Origin: Bacteroidales bacterium
GTDB lineage: Bacteria; Bacteroidota; Bacteroidia; Bacteroidales; WCHB1-69
Direction of reading: 5' to 3'
NCBI GenBank assembly: GCA_028684405.1
Contig: JAQUGA010000078.1
Span: forward strand, 1 to 10,503
Length of the DNA: 10,503 nt
A program made the position numbers and the translations under genes. Shown piece after piece: positions 1 to 6,924 of the stretch; the first letter of the stretch is position 1, and every line of letters begins with the position of its first letter. Below the pieces are notes generated by a model that was not told the DNA's origin, ran no database searches, and saw nothing but the letters and a program-made list of their open reading frames with translations.

Positions 1-2085
1 TCCTTTGAGCCCGGTCGAGGTCATGAGGTGAAACTTTTCTTACAAGATCAACGAGGCTGCATCAATCAAAATTCAGCCATTGTTCGAGTTCGCTCCTCCG
101 TAAATCCAATTCGCGGGGTAACCCCTCTGCCGGATGTATGTTCTGGAACCCCAGTAGAATTAAATGTAGGCTATACTGCTGGTTCTGATGTTTTGGTAGA
201 GCCCATAGTGAGCACCCAACAGTACAGCTTAGGTTTCGATAGTACGATGTACGTGCCAGATGGTCCAAACTGCTCCGTATTATGTTATAGTACAAACGTA
301 ACCTTTACAGAGTTTGGACCTACACAAAAAATTTCAAGTATTAATGATATTATTTCCATCTGTTTTACGATGGAACACTCCTTTCTGGGCGACCTTCAGT
401 TCAAATTAGTCTGTCCAAATGGACAATCCACAACCATGCACGGTTATAGAAACAATGGAAGCAATACTAATAATGGTATTGATTTGGGAATATCTGTATC
501 AGGAAGTTCACCAGGATGCGTAGGTGACCCTACAAAAGCGGGTACAGGTTGGAACTATTGCTGGTCGGAAAACACTACTTTAGGCTTCCAATATCACGGA
601 AGTTCGCCGCATTACATATATCTTGATCCAACTACAACTGCAAGGTGCGATTCTACAAACAGACAAAACAACACCAATTACTATCGTCCATTTAATAGTT
701 TTTCCAGCTTGATTGGTTGTCCGCTAAATGGAGTTTGGGCTATTGAAATTTGTGATAACTGGGGAATCGACGATGGCTGGATATTTGGTTGGCAGTTAAC
801 CCTTGACCCAAGCTTATTACCACAAGCTTGGACTTATAGCGTTTTTGTAGATGAAGTTTTGTGGAGTGGTCCAATGATTACCTCAACAAGTGATACAACT
901 GCTATCATTCAAACTCCAGAAGCTGGTATTTTTGATTATACTTTTACCGTTATTGATGATTTTGGTTGTGCATACGACTCTTCTACTACACTTACGGTTA
1001 TTCAATCTCCAATATTTGATTTAGGAGAAGACATAAGTGTGTGTGAAGGAGTTCTTTTCCAAGTAGACCCAAATTATAATGTTCCAGGTGCGGTATATGC
1101 GTGGAGCGATTATACCAATGATCCTTTGCTTACGACAACTGTGCCTGGCGAATATTGTTTGACCATCACACAATCCAACGAAAACATAAGCTGCCAATCA
1201 ACAGATTGCATAAATATCAACATTAACCCACAACCAACTGCCGATTTTACAGCTGTACCAACTGAAGGTTGCAGTCCTTTATTGGTCAATTTTAATGATT
1301 TATCAGGACCGGCTGAATCTACATTAAGTTATTTCTGGGATTTTGGAGATCCAAATACCTCTCAAAACACTTCAAACGAGGCTAACCCAAATCATATTTT
1401 TGCAAATTATGGCTCATATGACGTCACACTGCGGGTTGTAACAGAACATGGTTGTGAAAACGAGATTACAAAACCAGGCTTTATTACGGTTCACGCAACT
1501 CCTATTGCTAACTTTATACCCAGCCAATCCGAAGTATCTTTGGCAGACAATCCAACTGTGATATTTACAAATACAACTGAAAACTACTCACCTTCAGAAA
1601 CCTCTTGGACATGGTCTTTTGGTGATGGAAATGGCTCCGCAGAGCATTCTCCAACACACGAATATACTGACCCCGATGATTACAGCGTAGTTTTGATTGT
1701 AACAACGGACAAAGGTTGCGGCGATACCGTTTCGCGACTTATCATTGTTGAAGACGACATATTTATACCCAACATTATCACTCCCGACGGCGATGGTAAA
1801 AATGATGTTCTTTTTATTGGTAACATTAATCCTCAACGGGTTAATACTTTAAAAATATACAATCGTTGGGGAAAGAAAGTTTACGATCAAACAAATTATA
1901 AAACCAGAGCAAGATGTAAAAACTTAGGAGATAATGCCTGGGATTGTAGCGATTATCAAGACTCCGATTTAGGTTGGGGAAACCAAGGCAATGCAGAAGG
2001 CGTATATTACTATGTGTTTACGTATCAAGGAGTAACAAAAGAAGTTGTTAGGAATGGTACCATTACTGTGATTGGAAGAAAATAA
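1..2085 (+). CDS. Secreted multidomain surface protein with PKD modules and a T9SS type B (gliding motility-associated) C-terminal domain, 5' partial
   Basis: The frame is open through the left edge of the window (694 codons seen), so the GTG at 28 is unlikely to be the true start and the signal peptide lies outside. The first residues (GHEVKLFLQDQRGC) look like the end of a PKD/Ig-like module. Bases about 280-820 encode a P-domain-like module (proprotein convertase type), with a Gly/Asn/Cys-rich middle and ending in GVWAIEICDNWGIDDGWI. Then follow an Ig/PKD-like stretch, a 'DLGEDISVCEG' module common in such proteins, and two clear PKD domains with WDFGD (1336-1350) and WSFGDGN (from 1612). 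From about 1759 the CHU_C-type sorting domain begins: IPNIITPDGDGKND, then LKIYNRWG, and EGVYYYVFTYQG near the end. By family knowledge this signal directs type IX export and surface attachment or release. The ligand or substrate is not evident; an adhesin role is inference. The gene ends at a strong terminator. Confidence 0.9.
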   Translation, partial: SFEPGRGHEVKLFLQDQRGCINQNSAIVRVRSSVNPIRGVTPLPDVCSGTPVELNVGYTAGSDVLVEPIVSTQQYSLGFDSTMYVPDGPNCSVLCYSTNVTFTEFGPTQKISSINDIISICFTMEHSFLGDLQFKLVCPNGQSTTMHGYRNNGSNTNNGIDLGISVSGSSPGCVGDPTKAGTGWNYCWSENTTLGFQYHGSSPHYIYLDPTTTARCDSTNRQNNTNYYRPFNSFSSLIGCPLNGVWAIEICDNWGIDDGWIFGWQLTLDPSLLPQAWTYSVFVDEVLWSGPMITSTSDTTAIIQTPEAGIFDYTFTVIDDFGCAYDSSTTLTVIQSPIFDLGEDISVCEGVLFQVDPNYNVPGAVYAWSDYTNDPLLTTTVPGEYCLTITQSNENISCQSTDCINININPQPTADFTAVPTEGCSPLLVNFNDLSGPAESTLSYFWDFGDPNTSQNTSNEANPNHIFANYGSYDVTLRVVTEHGCENEITKPGFITVHATPIANFIPSQSEVSLADNPTVIFTNTTENYSPSETSWTWSFGDGNGSAEHSPTHEYTDPDDYSVVLIVTTDKGCGDTVSRLIIVEDDIFIPNIITPDGDGKNDVLFIGNINPQRVNTLKIYNRWGKKVYDQTNYKTRARCKNLGDNAWDCSDYQDSDLGWGNQGNAEGVYYYVFTYQGVTKEVVRNGTITVIGRK

Positions 2086-2100
2086 AACCCATTTATTATA

Positions 2101-2137
2101 AAAACTGCCCAAAGATTTTCATCTTTGGGCAGTTTTT
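2101..2137. terminator. Perfect intrinsic terminator hairpin, probably bidirectional
   Basis: A 16-base stem (2101-2116 pairs perfectly with 2121-2136) encloses a TTTC loop. The stem core is CTGCCCAAAGAT, flanked by AAAA on the left and TTTTT on the right, so a U-run exists in both directions. It lies 15 bases after the stop of the surface-protein gene and 6 bases beyond the 3' end of the convergent tRNA-Arg, so it can end both transcripts. Confidence 0.9.
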
Positions 2138-2143
2138 ATATTG

Positions 2144-2215
2144 TAGCCCCACCAAGAATCGAACTTGGATCTAAAGTTTAGGAAACTTTCGTTCTATCCA
2201 TTGAACTATGGAGCC
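2144..2215 (-). tRNA. tRNA-Arg (anticodon CCT)
   Basis: The minus strand folds into a full 72-base cloverleaf. The acceptor arms are GGCTCCA and TGGGGCT, with two G-U pairs (1-72 and 4-69). The D stem is GTTC/GAAC, and the anticodon stem AAAGT/ACTTT encloses the loop TTCCTAA, giving anticodon CCT, which reads AGG. A 4-base variable loop precedes the T arm CCAAG-TTCGATT-CTTGG. The discriminator is A. The following bases are CAA, so the 3' CCA is not encoded and must be added by tRNA nucleotidyltransferase. Confidence 0.95.
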
Positions 2216-2232
2216 TTCCGTTTTTTGGAATG

Positions 2233-2265
2233 CAAATATACAAAAGAGTTTTAGAAATTTACAAC
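2233..2265 (-). promoter_or_regulatory. Bacteroidota-type promoter for tRNA-Arg
   Basis: On the minus strand a perfect TAnnTTTG -7 element (TATATTTG, 2233-2240) lies 17 bases before the tRNA 5' end. A TTG-containing -33 element (GTTG, 2262-2265) stands 21 bases upstream of it. This matches the known Bacteroidota primary sigma factor consensus. The -33 element overlaps the last codon of the sufT-like gene, so the tRNA can be transcribed independently of the upstream operon. The predicted leader is about 12 bases. Confidence 0.6.
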
Positions 2266-2582
2266 AATCCTAAATCTAGTTTCGCTTCGTCCGAAATATT
2301 ATCGCTGTCCCAAGGTGGATCAAAGCTCAATTCAATTGTCACTTCCTTCACTTCGGGTATTCTTTCAATTTCATCTTTGACCTGCTGAGGCAAGCTTTCG
2401 GCCACGGGACAATTGGGTGAAGTTAAAGTCATAACCACATGAACGTCATTATTATCGTTGATATTTATTTCGTAAATAAGTCCTAATTCGAAAATATTTA
2501 CGGGAATTTCTGGATCGTAAATATATTTTAATCTCAAAATAATTTCCTTTTCTAACGGGCTGGGATTATTGGGTTTATACAT
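2259..2582 (-). CDS. sufT: SufT-like MIP18/DUF59 family Fe-S assembly protein
   Basis: This 107-residue protein is a single MIP18 (DUF59) domain of typical length. The family signature is visible: YDPEIPVNIFELGLIY (about residues 22-37), then MTLTSPNCP with the conserved cysteine at C58, and a C-terminal ELSFDPPWD motif. Family members help carry or mature Fe-S clusters; in bacteria the SufT form supports cluster delivery to client proteins in the cytoplasm. The start codon lies 1 base after the sufE stop codon, so the two are almost surely co-transcribed and probably translationally coupled. It is the last gene of the minus-strand run. Its exact biochemical role is inferred from family and neighbour only. 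Confidence 0.88.
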   Translation of the reverse strand: MYKPNNPSPLEKEIILRLKYIYDPEIPVNIFELGLIYEININDNNDVHVVMTLTSPNCPVAESLPQQVKDEIERIPEVKEVTIELSFDPPWDSDNISDEAKLDLGLL

Positions 2583-2583
2583 T

Positions 2584-3012
2584 TTATTTGTTTTTTAATT
2601 GATATGCATACGCATACATTTTCATTTGTTTAATCATAGAAACCAAACCATTGGAGCGGGTTGGTGAAAGGTGTTCACGAATACCAATGGCATCCAAATA
2701 TTCCAATGGAGCATCGATAATTTCCTGAGGTGTTCTGCCCGATAAAACACGAATCAATAAGTTTACGATTCCTTTGGTAATAATGGCATCGCTATCGGCA
2801 GTATAATAAACCAAGCCATCTTTGTAATCGGCAAAAAGCCACACTTGTGATTGACATCCAGAAATTAAATATTGACTTGTTTTATATTTTTCGTCAATTA
2901 CAGGAAGGTTTTTACCAAGCTCTATAATGTAATTGTATTTATCCATCCAATCGTCAAAAAGCTCAAATTCTTGGATAATTTTATCTTCGGCTTCTTTTAG
3001 TGTCATTTTCAA
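2584..3012 (-). CDS. sufE: SufE cysteine desulfuration protein
   Basis: At 142 residues it matches the usual SufE length. The active-site cysteine is C53 in LISGCQSQVWLF, equivalent to the sulfur-accepting cysteine of E. coli SufE. Downstream conserved segments include YYTADSDAIITKGIVNLLIRVLSGRTPQEI and the C-terminal 'IGIREHLSPTRSNGL' motif. SufE takes persulfide sulfur from the cysteine desulfurase SufS and passes it to the SufBCD scaffold. Neither sufS nor sufBCD is in the window, so sufE is separated from the main suf genes here. It lies 6 bases after folE and 1 base before sufT. A second Met (residue 3) is an alternative start. Confidence 0.95.
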   Translation of the reverse strand: MKMTLKEAEDKIIQEFELFDDWMDKYNYIIELGKNLPVIDEKYKTSQYLISGCQSQVWLFADYKDGLVYYTADSDAIITKGIVNLLIRVLSGRTPQEIIDAPLEYLDAIGIREHLSPTRSNGLVSMIKQMKMYAYAYQLKNK

Positions 3013-3018
3013 TGTTTT

Positions 3019-3684
3019 TTAGTGTAGATTGGAACTAATTAATTTCATAAACTCCTGACGAGTATTTGTTTGCTTAAGGAAAGCACCTGTAAAATCAGAA
3101 GTGGTGGTTACCGAATTTTGTTTTTGAATTCCACGCATGGCCATACACATGTGTCTGGCTTCGATAACAACAGCCACTCCCAGAGGATTTAGGGTGTTTT
3201 GAATGCAGTCTTTAATCTCTTTGGTCAAACGTTCCTGCACTTGCAAACGGCGTGCAAAAGCATCGGCAACGCGTGCAATTTTACTAAGTCCAACAATGTG
3301 ACCATCGGGAATGTATGCAATGTGTGCTTTTCCAAAAAACGGAACCATATGATGTTCGCATAAGGAATATATTTCAATATCCTTTACAATAACCATTTGA
3401 CGATAATCTTCTTTAAACATTGCTGAACGCAAAATTTCTTCGGGATTTAAATCGTATCCGTGCGTAAAAAACTGCATCGCCTTTGCTACTCTTTTAGGTG
3501 TATCAAGAAGACCTTCTCTGGTAGGATCTTCGCCTATTAAAGACAATACTTCTCGATACAGTGGAACCATTTTGTCAATCGTGTCCCAATTGTAATTATC
3601 AATTCTTTCGTAGCCATCAAGGCTGTTTTCTTCAAAAATATCATTTTCGATATCCTGAATACTCATTATTTTTTTTGTCATCAT
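3019..3684 (-). CDS. folE: GTP cyclohydrolase I
   Basis: This 221-residue enzyme converts GTP to 7,8-dihydroneopterin triphosphate, the entry step for folate and tetrahydropterins. The zinc ligands are visible at C109, H112 and C180, one residue off the E. coli numbering (C110, H113, C181). They sit in SLCEHHMVPFFGKAHIAY and ARHMCMAMRGIQK. The GLSKIARV and RRLQVQERLT segments and the VTTTSDFTG region are typical of the type I (FolE) decamer-forming family. The ATG overlaps the TAA of the upstream pterin synthase by one base (TAATG), implying translational coupling. Codons 2 and 7 are also Met, so the start could be slightly downstream. The direct neighbour uses FolE's product. Confidence 0.97.
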   Translation of the reverse strand: MMTKKIMSIQDIENDIFEENSLDGYERIDNYNWDTIDKMVPLYREVLSLIGEDPTREGLLDTPKRVAKAMQFFTHGYDLNPEEILRSAMFKEDYRQMVIVKDIEIYSLCEHHMVPFFGKAHIAYIPDGHIVGLSKIARVADAFARRLQVQERLTKEIKDCIQNTLNPLGVAVVIEARHMCMAMRGIQKQNSVTTTSDFTGAFLKQTNTRQEFMKLISSNLH

Positions 3685-4103
3685 TAATTAATATTACCGT
3701 AGTATTCTACAAAATTATTTTCTGTTTCATAAAGTTTTACGCAATGAAGTTGAGCGCCCAAATTTGAAATTTCCGACTCCAATTCTTCAAAAATAGATTT
3801 CGCTAAAACCTCTGTGGATGCCATTTTCCCTTTCATAAAATCCACTTCAAGATTTATGTTTTTGTGATCTATTTTTTCAATAATTTTAATATTAATAAGT
3901 TCGCTGAGCGTTTTTAGATTTATCACAAAACCAGTCTTAGGGTTAATTTCTCCTTTTACCGTTACAAACAATTCATAATTGTGTCCATGCCATTTCGGAT
4001 TGGAACATTTTCCAAATATTTCCAAGTTTTTTTCATCGGAATAATTTTCTCTAAATAACCGATGAGCTGCATTAAATCGTTCGCGTCGGGTAATGTACAT
4101 CAT
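3684..4103 (-). CDS. 6-pyruvoyl-tetrahydropterin synthase / QueD family, eukaryotic-type (PTPS-II-like)
   Basis: This 139-residue protein belongs to the PTPS/QueD (COG0720) family. Zinc ligands are H14 (FNAAHRL), H39 and H41 (WHGHNY). The catalytic cysteine is C33 in GKCSNPKWHGH, that is C-x5-HGH. The catalytic pair D79-H80 (IDHKN) and E126 (LYETENN) are also present. From memory of the family, C-x5-HGH marks the tetrahydrobiopterin-type enzyme, whereas E. coli QueD has C-x3-HGH. Much of the rest resembles animal PTPS as I recall it (for example EENLKLFGKC and TGFVINL-like blocks). It acts on dihydroneopterin triphosphate, the FolE product, and folE overlaps its stop codon. Automatic annotation would probably call it QueD; I favour a reduced-pterin role, without proof. 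Confidence 0.88.
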   Translation of the reverse strand: MMYITRRERFNAAHRLFRENYSDEKNLEIFGKCSNPKWHGHNYELFVTVKGEINPKTGFVINLKTLSELINIKIIEKIDHKNINLEVDFMKGKMASTEVLAKSIFEELESEISNLGAQLHCVKLYETENNFVEYYGNIN

Positions 4104-4147
4104 AAGGCAATGTGTTTTATGGATAAACAGAGAAACTGAAACATTGT

Positions 4148-4780
4148 TTACAAAAAGGGATTATTCATTTTTTCGTCATAAACAGTTGTGGAATCTCCAT
4201 GTCCTGGATAAACGATTGTTTCGTCGGGCAAAGTCAGGATTTTACTTCTAATATTATCGATAAGCATTCCATAATCGCCGGTGGGCAAATCGGTTCTTCC
4301 AATGCCTCCTTTAAACAACACATCTCCCGAAAAGAGTTCTGAAGTGGATTTATGATACAAGCAGATACTTCCATCAACGTGACCTGGTGTGTACAAAACC
4401 TCCAATTTAGTTGAGCCAAAAGCAATTGTGTCGCCATGTTCCACCGTTTCATCAATCTCAAAAGATTTAACACCGTCAAAACCATAAGCTTTAGCATCAG
4501 AATCGGCTCCAGTCACGAACGAAGCACTTTTCACATGAGCATAAACGGGCACATTAAGTGCTTTTTTTAAATCTGCCACTCCAAAAATATGATCCAGATG
4601 TGGATGTGTGATAATGATTTTTTTTACGTTCAGATTTTCGCTTTTAATAAAGTCGAGCATTTGATTTAATTCCGCTTCACTGTAACATCCACAATCGACG
4701 ATTGCAGCCTCTAAAGTTTCGTCGTAAAGAACAAAAGTATTAACCTGAAAAGGATTGAATATAAAAGTTTTAATTTTCAT
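4148..4780 (-). CDS. Metallo-beta-lactamase fold hydrolase, glyoxalase II-like (YcbL type)
   Basis: The 210-residue protein is a single MBL domain with all metal ligands in order: THPHLDH (H59, H61, D63, H64), H134 in TPGHVDGS, D153 in SGDVLFKGGIGRTD and H194 in YPGHGD. The FKGGIGRTDLPTGDY segment is typical of the hydroxyacylglutathione hydrolase-like branch. It lacks the C-terminal substrate-binding region of full-length glyoxalase II (about 250 residues), so it is closer to the short YcbL-like thioesterases. The substrate is unknown; a thioester such as a lactoyl-thiol is a guess. It lies 44 bases upstream of the pterin synthase on the same strand and may head that operon. The ATG at 4780 gives the standard N-terminus (FIFNPFQVNTFVL). 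Confidence 0.92.
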   Translation of the reverse strand: MKIKTFIFNPFQVNTFVLYDETLEAAIVDCGCYSEAELNQMLDFIKSENLNVKKIIITHPHLDHIFGVADLKKALNVPVYAHVKSASFVTGADSDAKAYGFDGVKSFEIDETVEHGDTIAFGSTKLEVLYTPGHVDGSICLYHKSTSELFSGDVLFKGGIGRTDLPTGDYGMLIDNIRSKILTLPDETIVYPGHGDSTTVYDEKMNNPFL

Positions 4781-4879
4781 TTTTCATTTTTTTGATACAA
4801 TAATTAGATTTTCAAACGATTCAAAAAGAAATTTTTTTTGAAAATAATTGAAACACACTACAATAACAATTTTTCGGGC
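4781..4879 (-). other. AT-rich gap between the dCMP deaminase and MBL hydrolase genes
   Basis: This gap separates two same-strand genes and is the most likely place for a promoter serving the MBL-PTPS-folE-sufE-sufT run. It holds an 8-base inverted repeat (TTCAAAAA at 4820-4827, TTTTTGAA at 4835-4842) with a 7-base loop. The hairpin is all A/T except one pair and lacks a following U-run, so I do not call it a terminator. I find no convincing TAnnTTTG element. Confidence 0.4.
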
Positions 4880-5377
4880 TTATTGTTTGTCATATTTTAG
4901 CACTTCATCTTCAACATATTCCAAATTTACGCCCGCTTCCAGAAACATGGCTTCGGATTCGGCAGCGGCATGATATTTTTTCTCACAAACGACCCTTACA
5001 ATACCACAATTAATAATCAGCATTGCACATGTGCGACAAGGTGTCATTCGGCAATACAAAGTAGAACCGTTGAGCGATATTCCCAAGCGTGCTGCCTGAC
5101 AAATGGCATTTTGTTCGGCATGAACGGTACGAACACAATGATTGGAAACATGCCCATCTTCGTGCACAATTTGTTTGAATTGGTGACCCACATCGTCGCA
5201 ATGTGGCAGTCCAATGGGCGAACCAACGTATCCCGTTACTAATAATTGCTTGTCGCGAACAATCACACAGCCACTTTTGCCCCTATCGCAGGTGGCTCTT
5301 TTAGAAACGGTTTTGGCTATTTCCATAAAATATTCATCCCAAGTTGGACGTGCCTGTTTTTCTATGTTTTCCATCAT
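4880..5377 (-). CDS. Deoxycytidylate (dCMP) deaminase, ComEB-like
   Basis: This 165-residue zinc deaminase would convert dCMP to dUMP, feeding thymidylate synthesis in the cytoplasm. The catalytic zinc motif is complete: H86-A-E88 (TVHAEQNAI) and PCRTC (C114, C117). The N-terminal blocks CDRGKSGCVIV, GYVGSPIGLPHCDD and the extra Cys/His cluster before HAE (H80, C81) are typical of dCMP deaminases rather than cytidine or tRNA-adenosine deaminases. The start overlaps the stop of the upstream kinase gene by 4 bases (ATGA), so the two are translationally coupled. This fits a shared role in deoxynucleotide supply. A second Met follows directly and could also be used. Confidence 0.93.
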   Translation of the reverse strand: MMENIEKQARPTWDEYFMEIAKTVSKRATCDRGKSGCVIVRDKQLLVTGYVGSPIGLPHCDDVGHQFKQIVHEDGHVSNHCVRTVHAEQNAICQAARLGISLNGSTLYCRMTPCRTCAMLIINCGIVRVVCEKKYHAAAESEAMFLEAGVNLEYVEDEVLKYDKQ

Positions 5378-5937
5378 TTTTCTAGCTTTATTTTGATGAG
5401 AGTATCTTCAATTTGTTGATGTAAATCAGCTATTTTTCCATTGTTATCGAAAACAAAATCAGCCAAGTCAATACATTTTTTCAAATTTTGGTGATTGGGA
5501 TTGTCTGAATTCATTTCACGTTTTTCATTGGCCACAAAAGTTTCAAAATCGATGTGATCGGTTTCAGAATTTCGCTTTACAATACGTTCGTAGCGGGTTT
5601 CGGGTTTGGCATCCACGGCAAAAAGAAAGAAATTTTCTTTTTCTCGAAGCGACAAAACTTCTCCAGGAGTTCGAATACTTTCGATAATGCAGTTTTCTCC
5701 GGACAAAAGAGCCTGATCATACAAACAATCGGTAATGTATGAAGGTTTGTGAGCCGCCCGTAGTTCATTTGCCAAAGCCACCATCGTATCTCTATTTATC
5801 GATTCTCCTTTTTGGGTTAAAGAATCAATTAAAAATTGTCGGACTGATAAGTGTTTAAATCCGTAACAATCAACAATATAATCGACCATTGTACCTTTTC
5901 CGGCACCAATAGTTCCTGTAATTCCAATAATTATCAT
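5374..5937 (-). CDS. P-loop nucleotide kinase-like protein (AAA_18/dephospho-CoA or dNMP kinase-like)
   Basis: The Walker A is GTIGAGKGT, of the adenylate-kinase 'GKGT' style, right at the N-terminus (IIIGITGTIGAGKGT). It is followed by HLSVRQFL, resembling the substrate-facing segment of nucleoside monophosphate kinases. The C-terminus (ADFVFDNNGKIADLHQQI) resembles dephospho-CoA kinase, so automatic calls may say CoaE-like, but the typical CoaE DAD motif after the P-loop is not seen. The ATG at 5937 gives 187 residues and places the P-loop as in relatives. An in-frame ATG at 5979 would add 14 residues (FSNNINILAKNFK) without family resemblance, so I prefer 5937. Overlap with the dCMP deaminase gene suggests a deoxynucleotide substrate, which is inference; the substrate is unknown. 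Confidence 0.8.
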   Translation of the reverse strand: MIIIGITGTIGAGKGTMVDYIVDCYGFKHLSVRQFLIDSLTQKGESINRDTMVALANELRAAHKPSYITDCLYDQALLSGENCIIESIRTPGEVLSLREKENFFLFAVDAKPETRYERIVKRNSETDHIDFETFVANEKREMNSDNPNHQNLKKCIDLADFVFDNNGKIADLHQQIEDTLIKIKLEK

Positions 5938-6218
5938 TTTGAAATTTTTCGCTAAGATATTGATATTATTTGAAAACATTGATTATTTATCTCAGAAAAC
6001 AAAACTTATCCGTAGCTTATTAAAAACAAAACTAAATCCATGTTTTTATAAACTCTAACAAAAAAAACGCTTTTTACACAATTTATCAGTCTGCATCACT
6101 CCATTAAAAGAGTATTAATCTCCTATTTATTTTATATCAATTTTTAAAAAACACTTTTCGAAACACTCTTATCTAGCCATTTTTACAATATGGAATATAT
6201 TAAAAAGGATATAATTAT
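5938..6218. other. AT-rich intergenic region upstream of the kinase gene and downstream of the response regulator
   Basis: No open frame with family resemblance, no RNA fold and no strong terminator hairpin is seen. It must contain the 3' end of the regulator transcript and the promoter for the kinase-deaminase pair. The best -7 candidate on the minus strand is TATCTTAG, about 14 bases before the ATG at 5937 (one mismatch to TAnnTTTG). No well-spaced -33 partner exists. If it were used, the upstream ATG at 5979 could not be the start. Confidence 0.35.
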
Positions 6219-6920
6219 TTATATAACAAATTTATAACCAATTCCTTTTATCGTTTTAATACTATTCTTGCCCAATTTTTCTCTTAGTTTACTGATATAT
6301 ACATCTATAGTTCTGTCTCCAACAATAACGCTATCACCCCAAATAGTGTTATATATTTCATCACGTGTAAAAACCTTGTCTTGCTTTGACACAAGTAGCA
6401 CCAATAATTCAAACTCTTTACGAGGCAATATGAGTTCTTCACCCATCTTTAACACAACATATTTTTCTTTATCAATAATTATATTGCCAATTTCAATTAA
6501 ATGCGTTTTATTATCAATGGAGGGTAATTTCAATTCAGAATGTCGTTTTAGTAAAGCTTTCACTCTACTTATTAAAACTTTAGGCTTGATTGGCTTTGTA
6601 ATATAATCATCTGCTCCAGCATCAAATCCTGCAATTTGAGAATAATCTTCTCCACGAGCTGTTAAAAAGGCAATAATAGTAGTATTGAGTTCATCAATTT
6701 CTCGAAGAAGATTGCACGTTTCAATTCCATCCATTTCTGGCATCATCACATCTAGAATAATTAAATGAGGTTTAAATTGAATTGCTTTTTTTATAGCATC
6801 TTTTCCATTTGAGGCTGTATTTACCTCAAATCCCTCATTTTTTAAATTGTAGCCTACAAATTCTAATATATCAGGTTCGTCATCTACTAATAAAATTCGT
6901 TGTTTTTGAAAAGTATCCAT
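6219..6920 (-). CDS. PhoB-like response regulator (OmpR/PhoB family)
   Basis: This 233-residue regulator has an N-terminal receiver domain with acidic pocket D13/D14, phosphoacceptor D57 (IILDVMMPEMDG), T87 (FLTARG) and K109 (DYITKPIKP). It has a C-terminal winged-helix DNA-binding domain (about residues 140-233) with LILPRKEFELL, VFTRDEIYNTIWG, DRTIDVYISKLREKLG and TIKGIGYKF. All key residues for phosphorylation are intact. It starts 4 bases after the stop of the sensor kinase gene, so the two are one operon and a cognate pair. The divergent phosphate transporter points to a PhoB role, activating phosphate-starvation genes. That assignment rests on context, since OmpR-family members look alike. 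Confidence 0.95.
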   Translation of the reverse strand: MDTFQKQRILLVDDEPDILEFVGYNLKNEGFEVNTASNGKDAIKKAIQFKPHLIILDVMMPEMDGIETCNLLREIDELNTTIIAFLTARGEDYSQIAGFDAGADDYITKPIKPKVLISRVKALLKRHSELKLPSIDNKTHLIEIGNIIIDKEKYVVLKMGEELILPRKEFELLVLLVSKQDKVFTRDEIYNTIWGDSVIVGDRTIDVYISKLREKLGKNSIKTIKGIGYKFVI

Positions 6921-6924
6921 TTTA

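Noticed and set aside
2144..2215. tRNA-Arg as an integration site of a mobile element
   Set aside because: No integrase, no repeated tRNA 3' end and no foreign gene content were found on either side.
4108..4146. Inverted repeat CAATGT / ACATTG between the MBL hydrolase and pterin synthase genes
   Set aside because: The 6-base arms are separated by 27 bases with no U-run; too weak for a terminator or a riboswitch call.
4820..4842. A/T hairpin as a terminator for the dCMP deaminase transcript
   Set aside because: The stem is nearly pure A/T and no U-run follows on the minus strand.
4970..5396. Open frames on the + strand and in other minus frames across the dCMP deaminase gene
   Set aside because: They lie entirely opposite or inside a gene with complete catalytic motifs and show no family resemblance; they are shadows.
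6268..6606. 112-codon + strand open frame opposite the response regulator
   Set aside because: It is antisense to the conserved DNA-binding and receiver domains, with no recognisable motif.
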